From assembly GCA_018697195.1 (NCBI GenBank), contig CM031864.1, positions 27,066,944 to 27,130,943 on the forward strand: 64,000 nt of DNA, written 5' to 3'. Positions 11,083 through 22,859 of the stretch are shown in pieces. The DNA is from Certhia americana. Taxonomy: Eukaryota > Chordata > Aves > Passeriformes > Certhiidae. Made by a program: the position numbers and the translations under genes. The notes beneath the pieces were generated by a model that was not told the origin of the DNA, ran no database searches, and worked only from the letters and a program-made list of their open reading frames with translations. The first letter of the stretch is position 1, and each line of letters begins with the position of its first letter.

Positions 11083-13589
11083 CATGCACTCTGTGTATGT
11101 ACTTTCATAAATTCATCTACTGAATGTGTGACCAGATATTTGCAATGATTTCAATAAAAACTAAATCTAGGTTTCATTAGGTATTTCTGTTGCACCTTAG
11201 AACAGATTTATGTTGTTACTGTCAGGTCAGAGTAGGTAGGGAATCTGATCTTAGTAAATTGAATGTGGGCGTGCTTTCAAGTAATATAGTTATTAAAATC
11301 AGTATTTCTGTTCTCCATAATAGGGAAAAAATTAAAAATCCAAATTCTTAAAGACAACACCAAAGTATCAGAAATACAGAGAAAACAAAGCTCTCTGGAA
11401 ACCCTCTGATAGAATGTCCCCAACTCGTTTCCATAAAAAGATTTGTTAAGTCTAATTTATTAAACTGTCTGCTTAGATATTCTCAGAGCACCTGAAAAGC
11501 TGGGGCTGTTTTGTGAAGATTAAAAGACGCCATTTAATTCTAAAATTTTTTTTTCCTCTACTGTGATGAAATCCTCTGAGGAGTGTGGTATTTCCATTTG
11601 ATAGCTGCATCAACTCCAGCATCACAATTACATAATTGATTGATTTTACTGGTTCTTGCACAAGGACAATCAACTTCTGAAAAAAACTCTATGAGCTTGC
11701 TAAATGAGCAGCTGCAATTTGCAGTGCATAATGTGTAAGACAGACACTGACATATTTCTCCTAGTTCTGAAAGAGAAAACAGGAGTTTGCTTGATTCTCT
11801 CCACTTCCTGAACATCAAAGTTCACCTGAAGATGGAGGGAATACCCAGGATCAAGTTACTTCATATTAATGGCAGTTTCAAGCTTTTGGATATTAACTCT
11901 ACACTGGCACATGGAGATCCTGGAATGAGCTTTGTTATGGGCAGTAGGCTGATGGGAGTAGTTTTATGGAAGTTAATTCGCTGTTGATTTCTGAATATTG
12001 GGTGGTTTTAGTGGCTCTGAGTAATGGTTTTTTATTGCTATTTTATTTTCTCGTATAGTTTTAATCATTGCTAAGCCTGGACTGAAACATGAGCTTAGTT
12101 CTACACACAATAAACAAACCTCTTGTCATTCAGTAATGAAAAAAGCAGTCTTTCTTCCTATGAAAAAAATATGAGGATAAAATTGGAGCCTGCTGAGACA
12201 GAAACCAAATTCTTCTTAATAGCAGTGAGGGCAGGATTTTATTTACTGTCTTAATTCTTCTCTATAATGGAAAAGGAACAGCTCATTCTTAGACCTGTTA
12301 CCAAACATTCACAGAAGATGTCTGCTGGCCTGTTCTTTTTCAAATCCAGAGCTAAATCTCAGTAACATGGTAATAATAGGAAGTGATACTCTGCATAGAC
12401 AGAATCCTCTAAGGCAAAAGGAGCTTTTAGAAAATTAAGGATGCCCACTTTGTAGGTAATCATTTCTTTTCTGGAGAAATATTGGAAAGGGCAAAGTTTT
12501 CCAGGAAGACAAAAAAGATCCAACAAGCCAACTTCCCAGAAATTCCCCACATACATCCTTCCTTAATAACTTTAAAAGCAACATTCATCCCTTTGGTGAA
12601 GTTTTAAAATATCCCCGATCTTGTTCCCATATTCCCTGAATAGTCAATGCTCCAATGTTCAGAGCTGTGGCAAACAATGACAACAAAAAAGCAGCAGCAA
12701 GCCTTTATAGATGTTTTCTTGACATGAAGCAAATGCAATTCAATGCTGACAAATGCATGGTGTAGGAGCTTGGTTGCCAATAGAATAACAAATAGAAAAA
12801 GAATTAAGTGTACCAGCCTGAGAGGGCTGAAAATCATCTTAGCACATACAGACAGACACGCAAAGGCTTCACAACCCCTTTGCCCTCTTCTTTCTGTGTC
12901 TAGTGTCAATCTTTTATTATTATTTGGTTTTGTCCTCTTAAAAAAACCTTTGACTTTGTTTGTTTGTTTGTTTCTGTGTTCCTTGTGCCCCTTCCCTTTC
13001 AGGACTGGATGAGCACAGGTGACACAATGCAGTCTGGCTCAGCTGTAACTGCCCTGGGATGTTTGATACCCCATACACCAACAACTGAATATGGCTTTAA
13101 TGCACTCTCACTCCAAAGGCTGGGTCAGACATGGCCTCATCCTATTTATAGAGACACCGTGAGAGTGTGGTCATTCACAAATACCAATGTATTTGCATTT
13201 ATTTCAAATTCATCCTGCATTCTCAAAACCAAGCTGGTTTTGTGCTCACATGTTAATTATAGTGATTGCATTTCCTTAACCACATCCTCCCCTGTGAGGC
13301 ACTTCTGCTTTGCAATCTTATCATATATCAGTCAACATAAAACTATCAAAGAATCAGGTCTATAAAATGCTTTAAACATAATTCTTGTAATAAATCATTT
13401 TCAATATTGTAAATCACTACAAAAAGGAACTAGAAATTTAAAAAGAAGCTCAGCTGTTTAGACTACAGTCTAGTGAAAGTTGAGATCTGTAAAACTGTGT
13501 GTCAACTAGTATTATCCTGATAGGAAATACTGGCCTTATTAAAGATAATCCAACTAAATATATCCTGCTATTAGGATATCCAGTCACAT
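11083..13589. other. AT-rich DNA, no supported gene
   Basis: This is a long unassigned stretch. A (TTTG)n run lies near 12957-12975. Just after it a pyrimidine-rich run ends in CAG at about 13002, which resembles a splice acceptor, but no convincing exon follows. A few open frames of 60-130 codons occur with no domain. Confidence 0.4.
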
Positions 13590-13610
13590 GCATTGGGGCA
13601 CGGGCTCAGG

Positions 13611-13612
<2 letters not shown>

Positions 13613-13645
<33 letters not shown>
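13613..13645 (+). repeat. (CAG)11 microsatellite
   Basis: There are eleven uninterrupted CAG units. In the long frame of the island they read as Ser (AGC); in another plus-strand frame they read as Gln, and on the minus strand as Leu or Cys. Confidence 0.97.
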
Positions 13646-13646
<1 letters not shown>

Positions 13647-14205
13647 TGCGGTCCCCTGGACCCCTGCTGCGGCCCCAGCCCCCCGGCCGGCCCGCTGGGG
13701 GCAGGGGCAGAGGTGGGGGCTGTCCTGACAGCACCAGGAATTGAGGAGCAGCCCTTCCCCAAGCTGGAGGAAGACTGGCTACTCCACACACTGAAAGAGG
13801 AACACACCAGGGAGAAAAGACAGAGCACTGAGGAAGAGAGGCCCCCCAGGCCCCTCACACAAAATGCATGGGAAGAGCACTCGAAGCTTCACCCATGCAC
13901 AGAGCAGGGCCCAGCTGAACCCCACAGAACCCGAGACAAGAGGACAAAAACCGCAGGCCCCTATCCCTTAGAGCACTGCTGCATTCCCAGTCCCTCCCCC
14001 TGCCAGCTGGAAGAGCTGGGGCTGTGGGTAGAGCCAGCAGGGATGGAACACCTCAAAGAGCTATTGACTGAGGAGCAGCACTGCTCCAATGATTTCCAAG
14101 CCAGGAGTGATGGGGAAGAGAGCCTCTCAGAGCCTGGTTCTAATGACCCAAACAGACTGGAGTCATACAGAGGCCCGGGACAACTCCTAAATCTGTTTCT
14201 CCAGG

Positions 14206-14976
14206 TGTCTTAGTTTGGAAGTCACGTGTGTCTGCTAGGAAAACAAAAACTGGACTGTTTTCCCTTGGACTGGTGGATACAAAACCTCCTCCCTCCAAAT
14301 TTTTATAATTCTGAAATTAAACCAGTCTCAGGCAAAAACGTGAGGGTAGAAATAACAGTTCTTTCCTAGTGTGTCTAACAAGATAAACAAAATAACAACA
14401 ATAACTATAGTGTTAACAACAAACAGAACCAGGGAAAAAGAGTCAGAGTTTCCTCTGCCACTGGTACCTTCCCCTTCGGTACCGTCACAAGCTAGCAGAG
14501 CAAGCAGCAGTCCCAGGGGATGAGATGTATCCAAGGCTCGATGACGGGAGCTGAAGCTGTAGAAAACGTCCCAGGCAAGGCAGGGGGTGCAGAACACAGC
14601 GTGGGGAAATCCAGAGCAAAACTGAAGAAGCAGCGGGTGCAGGGCAATGGGGCAGGAGCTCTCGGCAGGGCAGGAAGAGACCAGGTTCTGAAATCCCGGG
14701 GGACACACAAAGAGATGGGGATGGGTCACTCCCAGCTGAGCTCCAGGTGAGGGATGGGGAGTTCTCGCTGCAGTCCAGAACCGAGCAGCCCTGTCAGTTC
14801 CCTCTGAGAGCAAAGCTCGCCAGAGTGAAGTGAAGTTTGGGTGCCACCCTGTCCCTGACTTAGCTACTTTCTTTGTCTTTCCCAAGCACCCATAAGTATT
14901 CACAAGCAACCAGCAATCAGATTCCTAGCAACTTCTGGGAAAAAAATTCTATAAGAAAACATCCCAACCCCCAGCA
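14206..14976 (-). repeat. Solo LTR, family A copy 2
   Basis: This 771-bp LTR on the minus strand starts TGCTGGGGG (right end) and ends CTAAGACA (left end). It has a perfect TSD, ccagg, at 14201-14205 and 14977-14981. It aligns through its length with the copies at 4339 and 52614. It inserted into the long open frame of the GC-rich island. Confidence 0.93.
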
Positions 14977-15354
14977 CCAGGACACAGATCAATCAGTGTC
15001 CCATGGGAAAGACAGCAAGGCCCAAAAGAGGAGGCACAAGAAGATGAACGATGTCAGCATCCAGACCCTTTGAGTCAACACCCTCTACCTGGCGCTCATG
15101 GTGGAGCCTTGCTCACTGGAGGCAGAAGAGGCAGACACAGAGCAGCCCAGGACATCTCCTGCCCCAGTGGCTCCCATGGACACCCAGCCAGCAGCTGCGG
15201 CCCTGCGGAGCTCCACTGGATGAGGAGCAGCATGTGAGTGCCACTGCCCAGACACAAGAGGTGACAAAGGCAGCAACTTCTGCAGCCACCGGTGTGCAGG
15301 CAGCAGCAGCAGAGAGCAGGGCAGCAGCTTATTCCAGGCCTTCAATCATAAGAG

Positions 15355-15917
15355 TGTCTTAGGCTACAAATGTAAGACAAAATAAAAAAAAAGATAAATA
15401 AAAATTATGTATTCTATCACCATTTGTTAATGCTAGGTGGGGCAGTGATCTTCATCTCTTCCATGACTCATCCCCAATAATTCCCTTTGGAGAGATATCA
15501 TCTGTTAATGGCCCATCAAACCTCACTGCATGACTCCTAAATTACAGCATCCTATTGTAAGATCCTTTGCCTAGAGGCAAGCATTCCTACCTGGACACAA
15601 TCCAAGGCTTGGAACACCACAGTAGCCCTTACCTACTGGACTCCCAGAGGACAAGAACTACATAACCACCTCTGGACTTTCAGAGGAAGACCAGACCATT
15701 CTACAGGATCACCACTTCAACAGAACCACATCTATCACTTCAACAGGACTGCAGCCACCATTTAATAGAACTGTTACCACCACCTGACCCTGACCAACAG
15801 GGGGTCAGGTTGTATCCTGACTCTGTCAGTTTCTGTACTATTGCATTTATTTTAATTTTCCTATTAAATTGTAGTTCTGATTTAGAGTCTCTCACTGGTT
15901 TGCTTTCAATTAGTACA
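15355..15917 (+). repeat. Solo LTR (563 bp) in the GC-rich island
   Basis: It begins TGTCTTAGG and ends TTAGTACA, flanked by a perfect 5-bp TSD, aagag, at 15350-15354 and 15918-15922. It has a polyadenylation-like ATTAAA near 15864 followed by a short R-U5 part. It is unrelated in sequence to the family A LTR just upstream. Confidence 0.85.
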
Positions 15918-16324
15918 AAGAGCCATCCCACCATGGCTCTGTGGTAATGTGAATGGTATAATACCCACAGGGACATGAGCACTGGAACGAGCACTGGAAC
16001 ACCCTCCTTCCTCTGGTGTGCACCCCATGCCATGCACAGGCCCCTGATCCAGGCCATTCAGAAGGCCATGACTTGTCTGGTGTATCTGTAATGGCTTTGC
16101 ATTGTCCCATGCATCCATCAGAGCTGTTGGCATCTGAGTGGCAGGTTTGGCATGGAGAGGTGCCCTTGCCAAACTTATCAGGTTTAACAGTCCCTCACCA
16201 ATCTGGCAATACCCCTACAAAGAAGAAAATTCTCTTCTTTTTGACCTGGACACTACTAGGTAACAAGACAGCTAAGTGCCAAAACAAGTCAGAGTTCTGG
16301 TCTGAGTAACCAAAACCCTGATTA

Positions 16325-17115
16325 TAGCATTGACATTTTCTACAATGATCAGAACAAGACAGGGCACACCCAGTCATTTTGCAGATGACACCTGTTGCGG
16401 CCAGTATTCATTGCTATTTGTTATTTCATATTTAATGTTCATATTGTTAAATGGTTTGTTCTATGTTCCCCCGTTTTTCCCCCAGTTGGTTTGTTCTTAC
16501 ACTGTATCTCCCCCGTTTGTACCCTATATGGATTCCAGCCCTACCCTTGTTCCAGTGCCTTCCCTGTCAATCCTTCCCTCATCCAGTCTCGGGTGTGTTC
16601 CCCCCCTTGGGCGTTTCGGGGTGTCACCCTTTACTTGATGCTCTGCTGGGGCTTGTGAACCCCTTTTCCCTCCCCCCCTTTACCCCATTAGCCCAGGGAC
16701 CCCCGGGAAATCACGCCTTTTTTCCCCCTGTGCTCCGATCATTGGTCGGGAGAAATGCACACCACCCCCCCCATGTAACCCGGTTTAAAAACCCGTGCCC
16801 CGTGGGGCTCGGGGCGGTTCTCTCAGGTGTCCCCTTCAGCGGCGTCTCTTTGAATAAAGAAGCTGTTGGAACCCCACCAGAGATCGCCTCTCCTGGCTCC
16901 TTTATCCTGTCTCTCTCGCGGTGAGCGGATCCACGCTCCGAGAACGCGCGGTTCTCTGAAACCGGCACTGCCGCCTGTCTCCGCGGTAACCGCGATTGAG
17001 CAATCCCTTCACGGCTCCGGGGATGTTCGATCTATCTGAGCTAGCTGAGCCCATAGCGAACCGCGAAAGACACCAAGTTCAGTGGCAGTGTTGATCTATT
17101 GGAGGGCTCGAAGTC
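16325..17115 (+). mobile_element. CR1 LINE internal fragment, split by an LTR
   Basis: The left part (16325-16392) reads as the CR1 segment ending TTTGCAGATGACACC. The right part (17069-17115) continues with the CAAGTT...GTTGATCT...GGAGGGC segment that follows it in CR1. The join at GACACC is where the LTR at 16393-17068 inserted. Confidence 0.75.
16393..17068 (+). repeat. GC-rich solo LTR inside CR1
   Basis: This LTR of about 676 bp begins TGTTGCGG and is flanked by the 6-bp repeat gacacc at 16387-16392 and 17069-17074. It has a TTTAAAA box near 16784-16790 and an AATAAA signal near 16854. Its GC-rich R-U5 retains many CpGs, which suggests it is relatively young. The 3' end by the TSD is GCGAAA rather than the usual CA, so the exact 3' bound is uncertain by a few bases. 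Confidence 0.82.
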
Positions 17116-17997
17116 TCATGACTGAGGTACCCTTGTAGCTGATGTCTCAAGAATTTGAAGAGTGAAAACAGGAGAATTAATAAATAGGCCTAAATTCTGT
17201 AGGTGAAAGTAGAGGTAGATATTAGTAGGGCTCCCTCTTTGCATCTAAAATAACAGCATAATAGCCATCTCATCGTTTCTATTCCTGTTTAATAAATTAC
17301 AAGCTGGACCTCAGCCTAGGCAGTGACATAAGAAAGCCAAGTCTTTAGGAATAAGGTTCTGAAGGCTTTAACTAGACATTGGACTCTAAAAGTGGTAGAA
17401 AGCTTATTTGTTTCTGATAGGTAATCTTATTCAGCACTTGGTCTGGAATATGCCTCTCTGGAATATATTCCTTAGGCAGTTGAACTGCAGCTGTTGCTAA
17501 GTTAGGACTGGTCCGATAAAATGTTTTTATTGAAATAAAATGATTGAATTGATAAATCCAAAGTGCTTGTAGTTTTCATAGCACTGCAGTCGTTGATTTG
17601 GGGGGGAAATCCTGTAGGCTGAAGCCTTCTGGTTGCTGGGGCAGTGCAGTGTGTGCTGTGTGGGGCAGAGGAGAAAGGCGCTGCCTGGGCCAGGAGGGAT
17701 GAATGGACACCAAGTCCTTGTGACTTGTGGCACAAAGTGGTCGTTTGATGCAAAAGCCCCTTTTTTGTGTCCAGTTGTCCTCCTAGAGAGCTGCCCTGAT
17801 GCAGGGATCATTCTGTAGGATCTCGGCAGGAAGGAGTGCTCTCAGCCATGCCAAGTGGGTTTTGCAGAACTCCCTGTTCTTCAGGGGAGCAGCAAAAGGA
17901 AAAGGGAAAATCCTCCTGAACTCAGGCAAAGGGGACCTGCAACCCACTGAGGGATGCTGAGCACCTCCAGCACCAATCCAATGCTAAGGTGCTGAGT
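17116..17997. other. AT-rich DNA, nothing recognised
   Basis: There is a short GC-richer patch around 17630-17960. Open frames overlap there on both strands but no domain is seen. No repeat could be assigned with confidence. Confidence 0.4.
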
Positions 17998-18155
17998 CAT
18001 GGAATCTCAGAATCCTGGAGTGTTTTGGGATGGAAAGAAACTTAAAGCCCATCCAGTGCAACTCCTTGTCATGGGTAGGGACACCTTCTGCTGTCCCAGG
18101 TTGCTCCAAGATTTGTCCAGCCTGGTCTTGGACACTTCTTGGGATCCAGTCACAG
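17998..18155 (-). mobile_element. CR1 LINE 3' fragment
   Basis: Reverse CR1 3' end: TCATGGAATCTCAGAATCC tail, then a GGAAAGAAACTTAAAGCCCA block, AGGTTGCTCCAAG and CTTGGACACTTC. Confidence 0.85.
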
Positions 18156-19814
18156 TTTATATTAACATAAAAATTATATTAAAACAGAGATGGTTTTGTG
18201 GTTTTGTAATACTTTCCCTTTGTTTTCATCTCAGTTTCATGTATAATTATAAAATTAAGGTACTCATTGAAATAAAATGTGCCAGAAGGATCCAATGTTT
18301 CTGTAAGTTGTGGGTTCTTAGAACTCAAATACTGCAATTCTCAATAGGAATATTCAGGAATATTCATGTAAAATACACTACCAAAAACTGCTTTGTACTA
18401 TGATAAACCAGTTTCAGACTAATTAATTTTAATAACCTCGAAATGCTGAGTTTTCTACTGGAGCAGCAAAAACATATGGTGGAAATTTTATGGCAAAATT
18501 ATTTTTTTTTTCCCCAGAAAACACATTTATCAATGATAAATTTGAAGCTTGAAACTTCCATCATATCACATCCTGACTGGGTAAACAAAAAGTGGCACAG
18601 AAATGAGAAAAACACTTTCATTATATTTTTTTTGTTGGGACTTGTAAAACTTTCTGACCATGAGAAAAAAAAATTATGATTTTCATCTTTCGTAAGAAGA
18701 ATGACATAGGAAATAATAAGTCTTTCCAAATTATTCTAGGTTGTTATTGATAGAACAATGAAAATAACATATGTAAATGCCTTTTTCTGAAAAATACAAA
18801 ACAACAAAATTCAAATAACAACCCAAACACTCTAATTAAGTGCATACATAAGCAAATGGGTACTTAAATTCTGAGAACTATTACATTTATCTACAGTGAC
18901 TCTACATTTATTTTCTACAAACATGTTTTCATTTCTTTGAAAATTATGGGAAATTTGTATTTTATATAAGTTCCATCCCAAATTCCTATAAATACTCAAA
19001 ATATTTACTATATTAACATAACTAATTTTATTAATAATTAAATAATTCTTAAGTACATAATCAAGCCTAAAGCAAAAATGTTAATACTGATATCTGTAAA
19101 AGGCAAAAAAACAGCTGAAAAATGAAATTGTAAACGCATATATCTGGGAAAAAATAGCTGTTTTGACAGTTTGGTTTCATAAAAAAAAAAAATAACTCAA
19201 CTGCTTCATTATTTCAAAAAGGAAGTTTATACTTGAAATTGCTAGACTTGTTTTAATTGTTGTGGGGCTTCCACCTATGTGTAAAAATATAATTTTGATT
19301 GCTCAATAATGTAAGAGCCCTTAAGCTCTTGTCAATACAAGGTTTCCTCCCTGATAGTGGATGAGGATCACATCTGTACCTGACATTTCACATGGAAATG
19401 ATATTTCACATTTTGTTGAGTTTTTAACATTATAGTCTTCAAATTTAATGTCATTTGTGACACTCATTCAAGAGTGAGACTAAGTAAAGCCTGCAGAAAA
19501 TGTACTTTATTAAGGAAAGGAGTTTGTTAGCCTAGAGAAATAGAAAACTTGCACTTCCATGAATTCATTCCTTATTTCTTTCTTGTAGTAGTTAATCTTT
19601 GGCAGACACTTGACAGAGCATGTATTACTATTTCTCCAATGAATTTTTCTATAATTTTCTTCTAAATTTCAAATAATCTGAAATTCAGAAATACTCCAAT
19701 TTTATGTTTCATATTTATAGAACATGAAGTAGTCCCTGTATATCTACCTGTAAACTAAATGACAAAGCTTTGGTTTCTGAACAAGTGTGGCTCAATCTTC
19801 AGGAATTCTGCCCT
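18156..19814. other. AT-rich DNA, nothing recognised
   Basis: This is strongly AT-rich with several A/T homopolymer runs, such as A12 near 19180. No gene or defined repeat can be supported. Confidence 0.5.
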
Positions 19815-20252
19815 GAGGGACTGGAGCATGTCCAGGGAAGAGAAAGGAGCTGGGGAAGGGTCTGGGGCCCCAGTAGCAGCTGAGAGAGCTGGGAAAGGGG
19901 CTCAACCTGGAGAAAATGGTGGCCCTGCGCAACTCCCTGGCAGGATGGCACAGCTGAGGAGGGACAGATTCTGCTCCCAGGAAACAGGGACAGTGCAAGG
20001 AGGAATGGCCTCAGGTTGTGCCAGGGAAGGATCAGGTTGGATATTAGGAGGAATTTCTTCCTGGAAAGGGTGGTCAGGCCTTGGAAGAGGCTGCCCAAGG
20101 CAATGTTGGAGTCCACTTCCCTGGAGGTGTCCATAAACACATATAGACATGACACTTTGTTTTATGGTTTAGTGAGCATGGTGCATGTGGCCAAAAGTTG
20201 GACTTGGTGATCTGGAAGGCTTTTCCCAGTGTTAATGATTCCATGATTCTGT
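19815..20252 (+). mobile_element. CR1 LINE 3' region (longer copy)
   Basis: The copy contains the upstream CR1 block (GAAGAGAAAGGAGCTGGGG), then GGTTGGATATTAGGAGGAA, CTGCCCAAGGCAATGTTGGA, and the 3' end ATGATTCCATGATTCTGTGA. Small insertions separate the last two blocks. Confidence 0.88.
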
Positions 20253-20640
20253 GATATGTGATCCCATGGCTCAGAGCTCTGTTTATTTCCCCTTTTGTGA
20301 CAATTTCTACAAAGCTACCTTATGGCTTTGAGCTCAGCACTGGCACTTCCCAAACAACTTCCTGAGGAGTTGTTGTGTCCATCCACTCCCTGCAATTTCT
20401 GCTTAGCACTGGTCCAGGTGACCTTTGATGAAGTGCCAGTAGGAAAGGGTCCCACTCTCTCCATCATAAGGACAACCCCAGCAACACCTGCAACAGGTTT
20501 TGAAGCTGTACCTCCTAACTTTACATATTCCTGTGGGGAGCAGAACAATTTTGATATTTAAACAAATTAAACAAACCAATTTACAATTTAAAGCATAAAT
20601 GTGAGGTGTACTCACAATGACACATTTAAGTATGATTATG
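20253..20640. other. Flank between CR1 and ERV2
   Basis: This is mixed-composition sequence without a recognised element. Short overlapping frames on both strands show no domain. Confidence 0.4.
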
Positions 20641-22601
20641 TGTTACTTGGGTGTGGAGGCCAGTTGGCCCAAGGGAACAGGGCTCAGAATGGCCCCTTGG
20701 AGGAATGAGCTCTAAACCATGGGGTCTGCTCCATGGAGCAGGGTGGAGACTTTGGCTTTAAGCCATGGGAAAGTTCTTCTCAGTCAGGGTGAGCTAAGAC
20801 CCATCCCTGAATACCTCATTTGGTATATGAAAATTGTTGCTGGAATGTTCTCAGTTCTTGTTATTATTATTGGTTATTTTCTGCTGTAATATTCTCCATA
20901 TTCCTAATCGCTTTCCCCCATTAGATTGTCCCCCCCCTTGGATCCCCACCTGTCATGGTTTAGCCCTGATTGGACAATTTTGTAATATTGGCACCTGATT
21001 AGACCAATAAAAAGGGTGGATATGTCTCTAGTGAACACACGTTTTGAGGTGAGAGTCCAGAAATAGCTCTCTTCTGGTTTCTGGTGGGGTGAGTTAAGAA
21101 ACTCGGCCCAGCTGTTCCCCATGGCCGGGCTGAGGTTCCCCCGGTACCCTTGGCAGGCAAAGGGGAAGGAGAGGCAGAGGGGGAGGAGGGGGAGGAAGGC
21201 TTGTCCCAGTCCTGGCTGCTGAGATCTGATAATCCAGGACGGCCCCAAGCAGCTCAGGGGGCTGAGCCAGGCCTGGCGTCTGCCAAGCAGGGAAAGGGAG
21301 GTGATCAGCCCTGGTGTAAGACATCTGAAGCCTGACTGGGCTGGAAAGAAAAGATCCTAGCCTCCCTCTCTCAACACAGCTGGATTTGAAAGCAGCAGCC
21401 AGGCCTTGAGATTTTAGCCCAGCTCCAGCACAACTGCAGTGCATCACCTGACTGTCTTGTACCAGCTGCGGCCTGTGTTAACTTTTTTTCCTGACCAGGT
21501 GAAACTTCCAAAGCATGAATCTTACCCAGAGAAAAAGAGGAGACCAGATGAAATGTAAAAAGACACAGCATGAGACTTGATGTCACAGGAAGTGAGAAGA
21601 GAATCTTAAATGGAAAGGAAGATTTAAGGAGTGGCCTGGTTAAGTTGGACTTCTCTTGTGAGGCCATAGAAAATGGATGTAATACCCTGTAACCTATGGA
21701 GTGTTTTTAGGGGGATGCAAGGTTCTAGTCATAGTTGTGAGCTGCTAGAGAAAACTAAACAGAGGAAGACCGAGGAAGAGAGAGATGATGCCCTCTGCCC
21801 ATTGAGAGAAGAGGACCTCTGTTCCTTAAGATGAAGAGAACTCTTGTTTTATACTAGAAGAGGCATCCTAAAACTGTACCCTAATAAACTTAAATAGCCC
21901 ATGAGCTTCTGTGGCAGGCTGCTTCATGGGAAGGACTTCCCAATGGCAACATTTCTTCCCCCCGGCGGGCCATTGTGGAGTGTGGAAGCAAGAGAACTGA
22001 TATCTTGTGGAAAATCTCTATGGTACCCAAGAGAGACTCCTTTCTCCTTGATGAATTGAAAAATAATTATTTTAAGTGTGATAACTGTCTGAGAATCCCA
22101 GGTTTTGTCTTTTTATATCGGAGTAAGAAAGTGAAGAGTTGGTGGGGGAAAGAGAAGTGTTATGAAGGTTTCATTCTGATTTTTTTTGGGGGGTATTGTT
22201 TGGTTTGGTTTGGTTTTTTGTTGTTTCTTTTCCTCTTAGTGTTAGTTAATAAAGTTTTATTCCTTTTAAGTTTAAGCCTGCTTTGCTCTTGATTGGGAAA
22301 TTAAAAATTGGCAAACCAAAACTGAGATATAAATTTGGTGTTTCCGGTTTCAAACTGAAACCACGACACTGCCTTAACCCTGTTCTTTCTTACATGCATA
22401 AAAACCACTGTTACCCTGGACCCCGTGCTTTTTCGGTCCGACCCTTGTACTGTGTATGCCATCTGGGTTGTTATTTTTTCCTTATTAAAAGTTCTGTCTC
22501 CGGATGAGCAAATCAGCATAGTCTCTCTCATATATGTCACCGAGGGTAGGTGTCCCTGGAAGCCACTGGTTACTTTATCCAGGCTGCAACCGGGTGCCAC
22601 A
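20641..22601 (+). repeat. ERV2 5' LTR, split by a nested LTR
   Basis: The parts are 20641-20950 and 22369-22601, about 543 bp in total. It starts around TGTTACTTGGG and ends GGTGCCACA two bases before the PBS. An ATTAAA polyadenylation-like signal lies near 22483. The 5' bound is a guess because the partner LTR is missing. Confidence 0.65.
20951..22368 (+). repeat. Solo LTR, family B copy 1, nested in the ERV2 LTR
   Basis: This 1,418-bp LTR starts TGTCATGG and ends CCACGACA. Near the 3' end it has AATAAAGTTTTATT, then a TTTAAGTTTAAGCC block and GGGAAATTAAAAATTGGC. The same blocks occur in the LTR at 50366-51919 and, reversed, at 62126. Flanking 5-mers (ccacc / ctgcc) match only in part, so the TSD is not proven. 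Confidence 0.75.
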
Positions 22602-22603
22602 CC

Positions 22604-22622
22604 TGGTGCCCCAAATAGGGAC
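22604..22622 (+). promoter_or_regulatory. ERV2 primer-binding site (tRNA-Lys type)
   Basis: TGGTGCCCCAAATAGGGAC lies two bases after the LTR. It resembles the retroviral Lys PBS core TGGCGCC...AGGGAC with a few changes, one of them C to T at a CpG. It would have primed minus-strand DNA synthesis. Confidence 0.7.
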
Positions 22623-22859
22623 TCCTGATATTCGGGAGATGGTCATGGTACCTGCCTGGCCCCCAGGAGTAGCTTGTAGGACTTTTGCCCTTCTTGTCAG
22701 CACCAGCAAAGGAGCTAAGCGGCGAGGACTTTGCTGGGTAAGGAGTGAGAAGAACAGTGCCTTATCAGCGATCTTCGGAAGAAAGTAGGAGAGGGATGGA
22801 TATCTGTCCCATATTCTTTTTCATTTTAGTTATCATTTTTAAATTGATTTTTCAAAATG

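Larger units (their letters stand above)
13590..16325 (+). pseudogene. GC-rich ORF island of unknown origin, interrupted by two LTRs
   Basis: An abrupt switch from AT-rich flank to GC-rich sequence begins near 13590. A plus-strand frame runs from 13593 to the LTR at 14206. If that LTR and one TSD copy are ignored, the same frame continues from 14982 to a stop at 15071-15073, giving about 234 codons. After that stop it stays open 49 more codons to 15221. The predicted product starts with an 11-residue Ser run, then Pro/Gly-rich, then Glu/Lys-rich charged sequence ending in a basic KRRHKK patch. No domain is recognised. The sharp 5' edge suggests a retrocopy of a host mRNA, but no poly(A) tail was found. 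The A-rich stretch at 15380 belongs to the second LTR (15355-15917). After that LTR, weaker GC-rich sequence continues to about 16.3 kb. Confidence 0.5.

Noticed and set aside
12964..13365. Frame after a good pyrimidine tract and CAG, considered as an exon
   Set aside because: The frame is long but has no recognisable protein character, and the first downstream GT would give only a very short exon.
14328..14909. A 193-codon minus-strand frame
   Set aside because: It lies in the family A LTR (14206-14976). Similar frames appear in the other copies at 4405-4826 and 52772-53138, so it reflects LTR sequence, not a gene.
15375..15412. A-rich stretch taken at first as the poly(A) tail of the GC-rich island
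   Set aside because: It lies inside the LTR 15355-15917, which is bounded by the aagag TSD, so it does not mark the island's 3' end.
16451..16924. A 157-codon plus-strand frame and several overlapping frames
   Set aside because: They lie wholly inside the LTR at 16393-17068 and are Pro/Cys-rich because of its C-rich U3; no domain.
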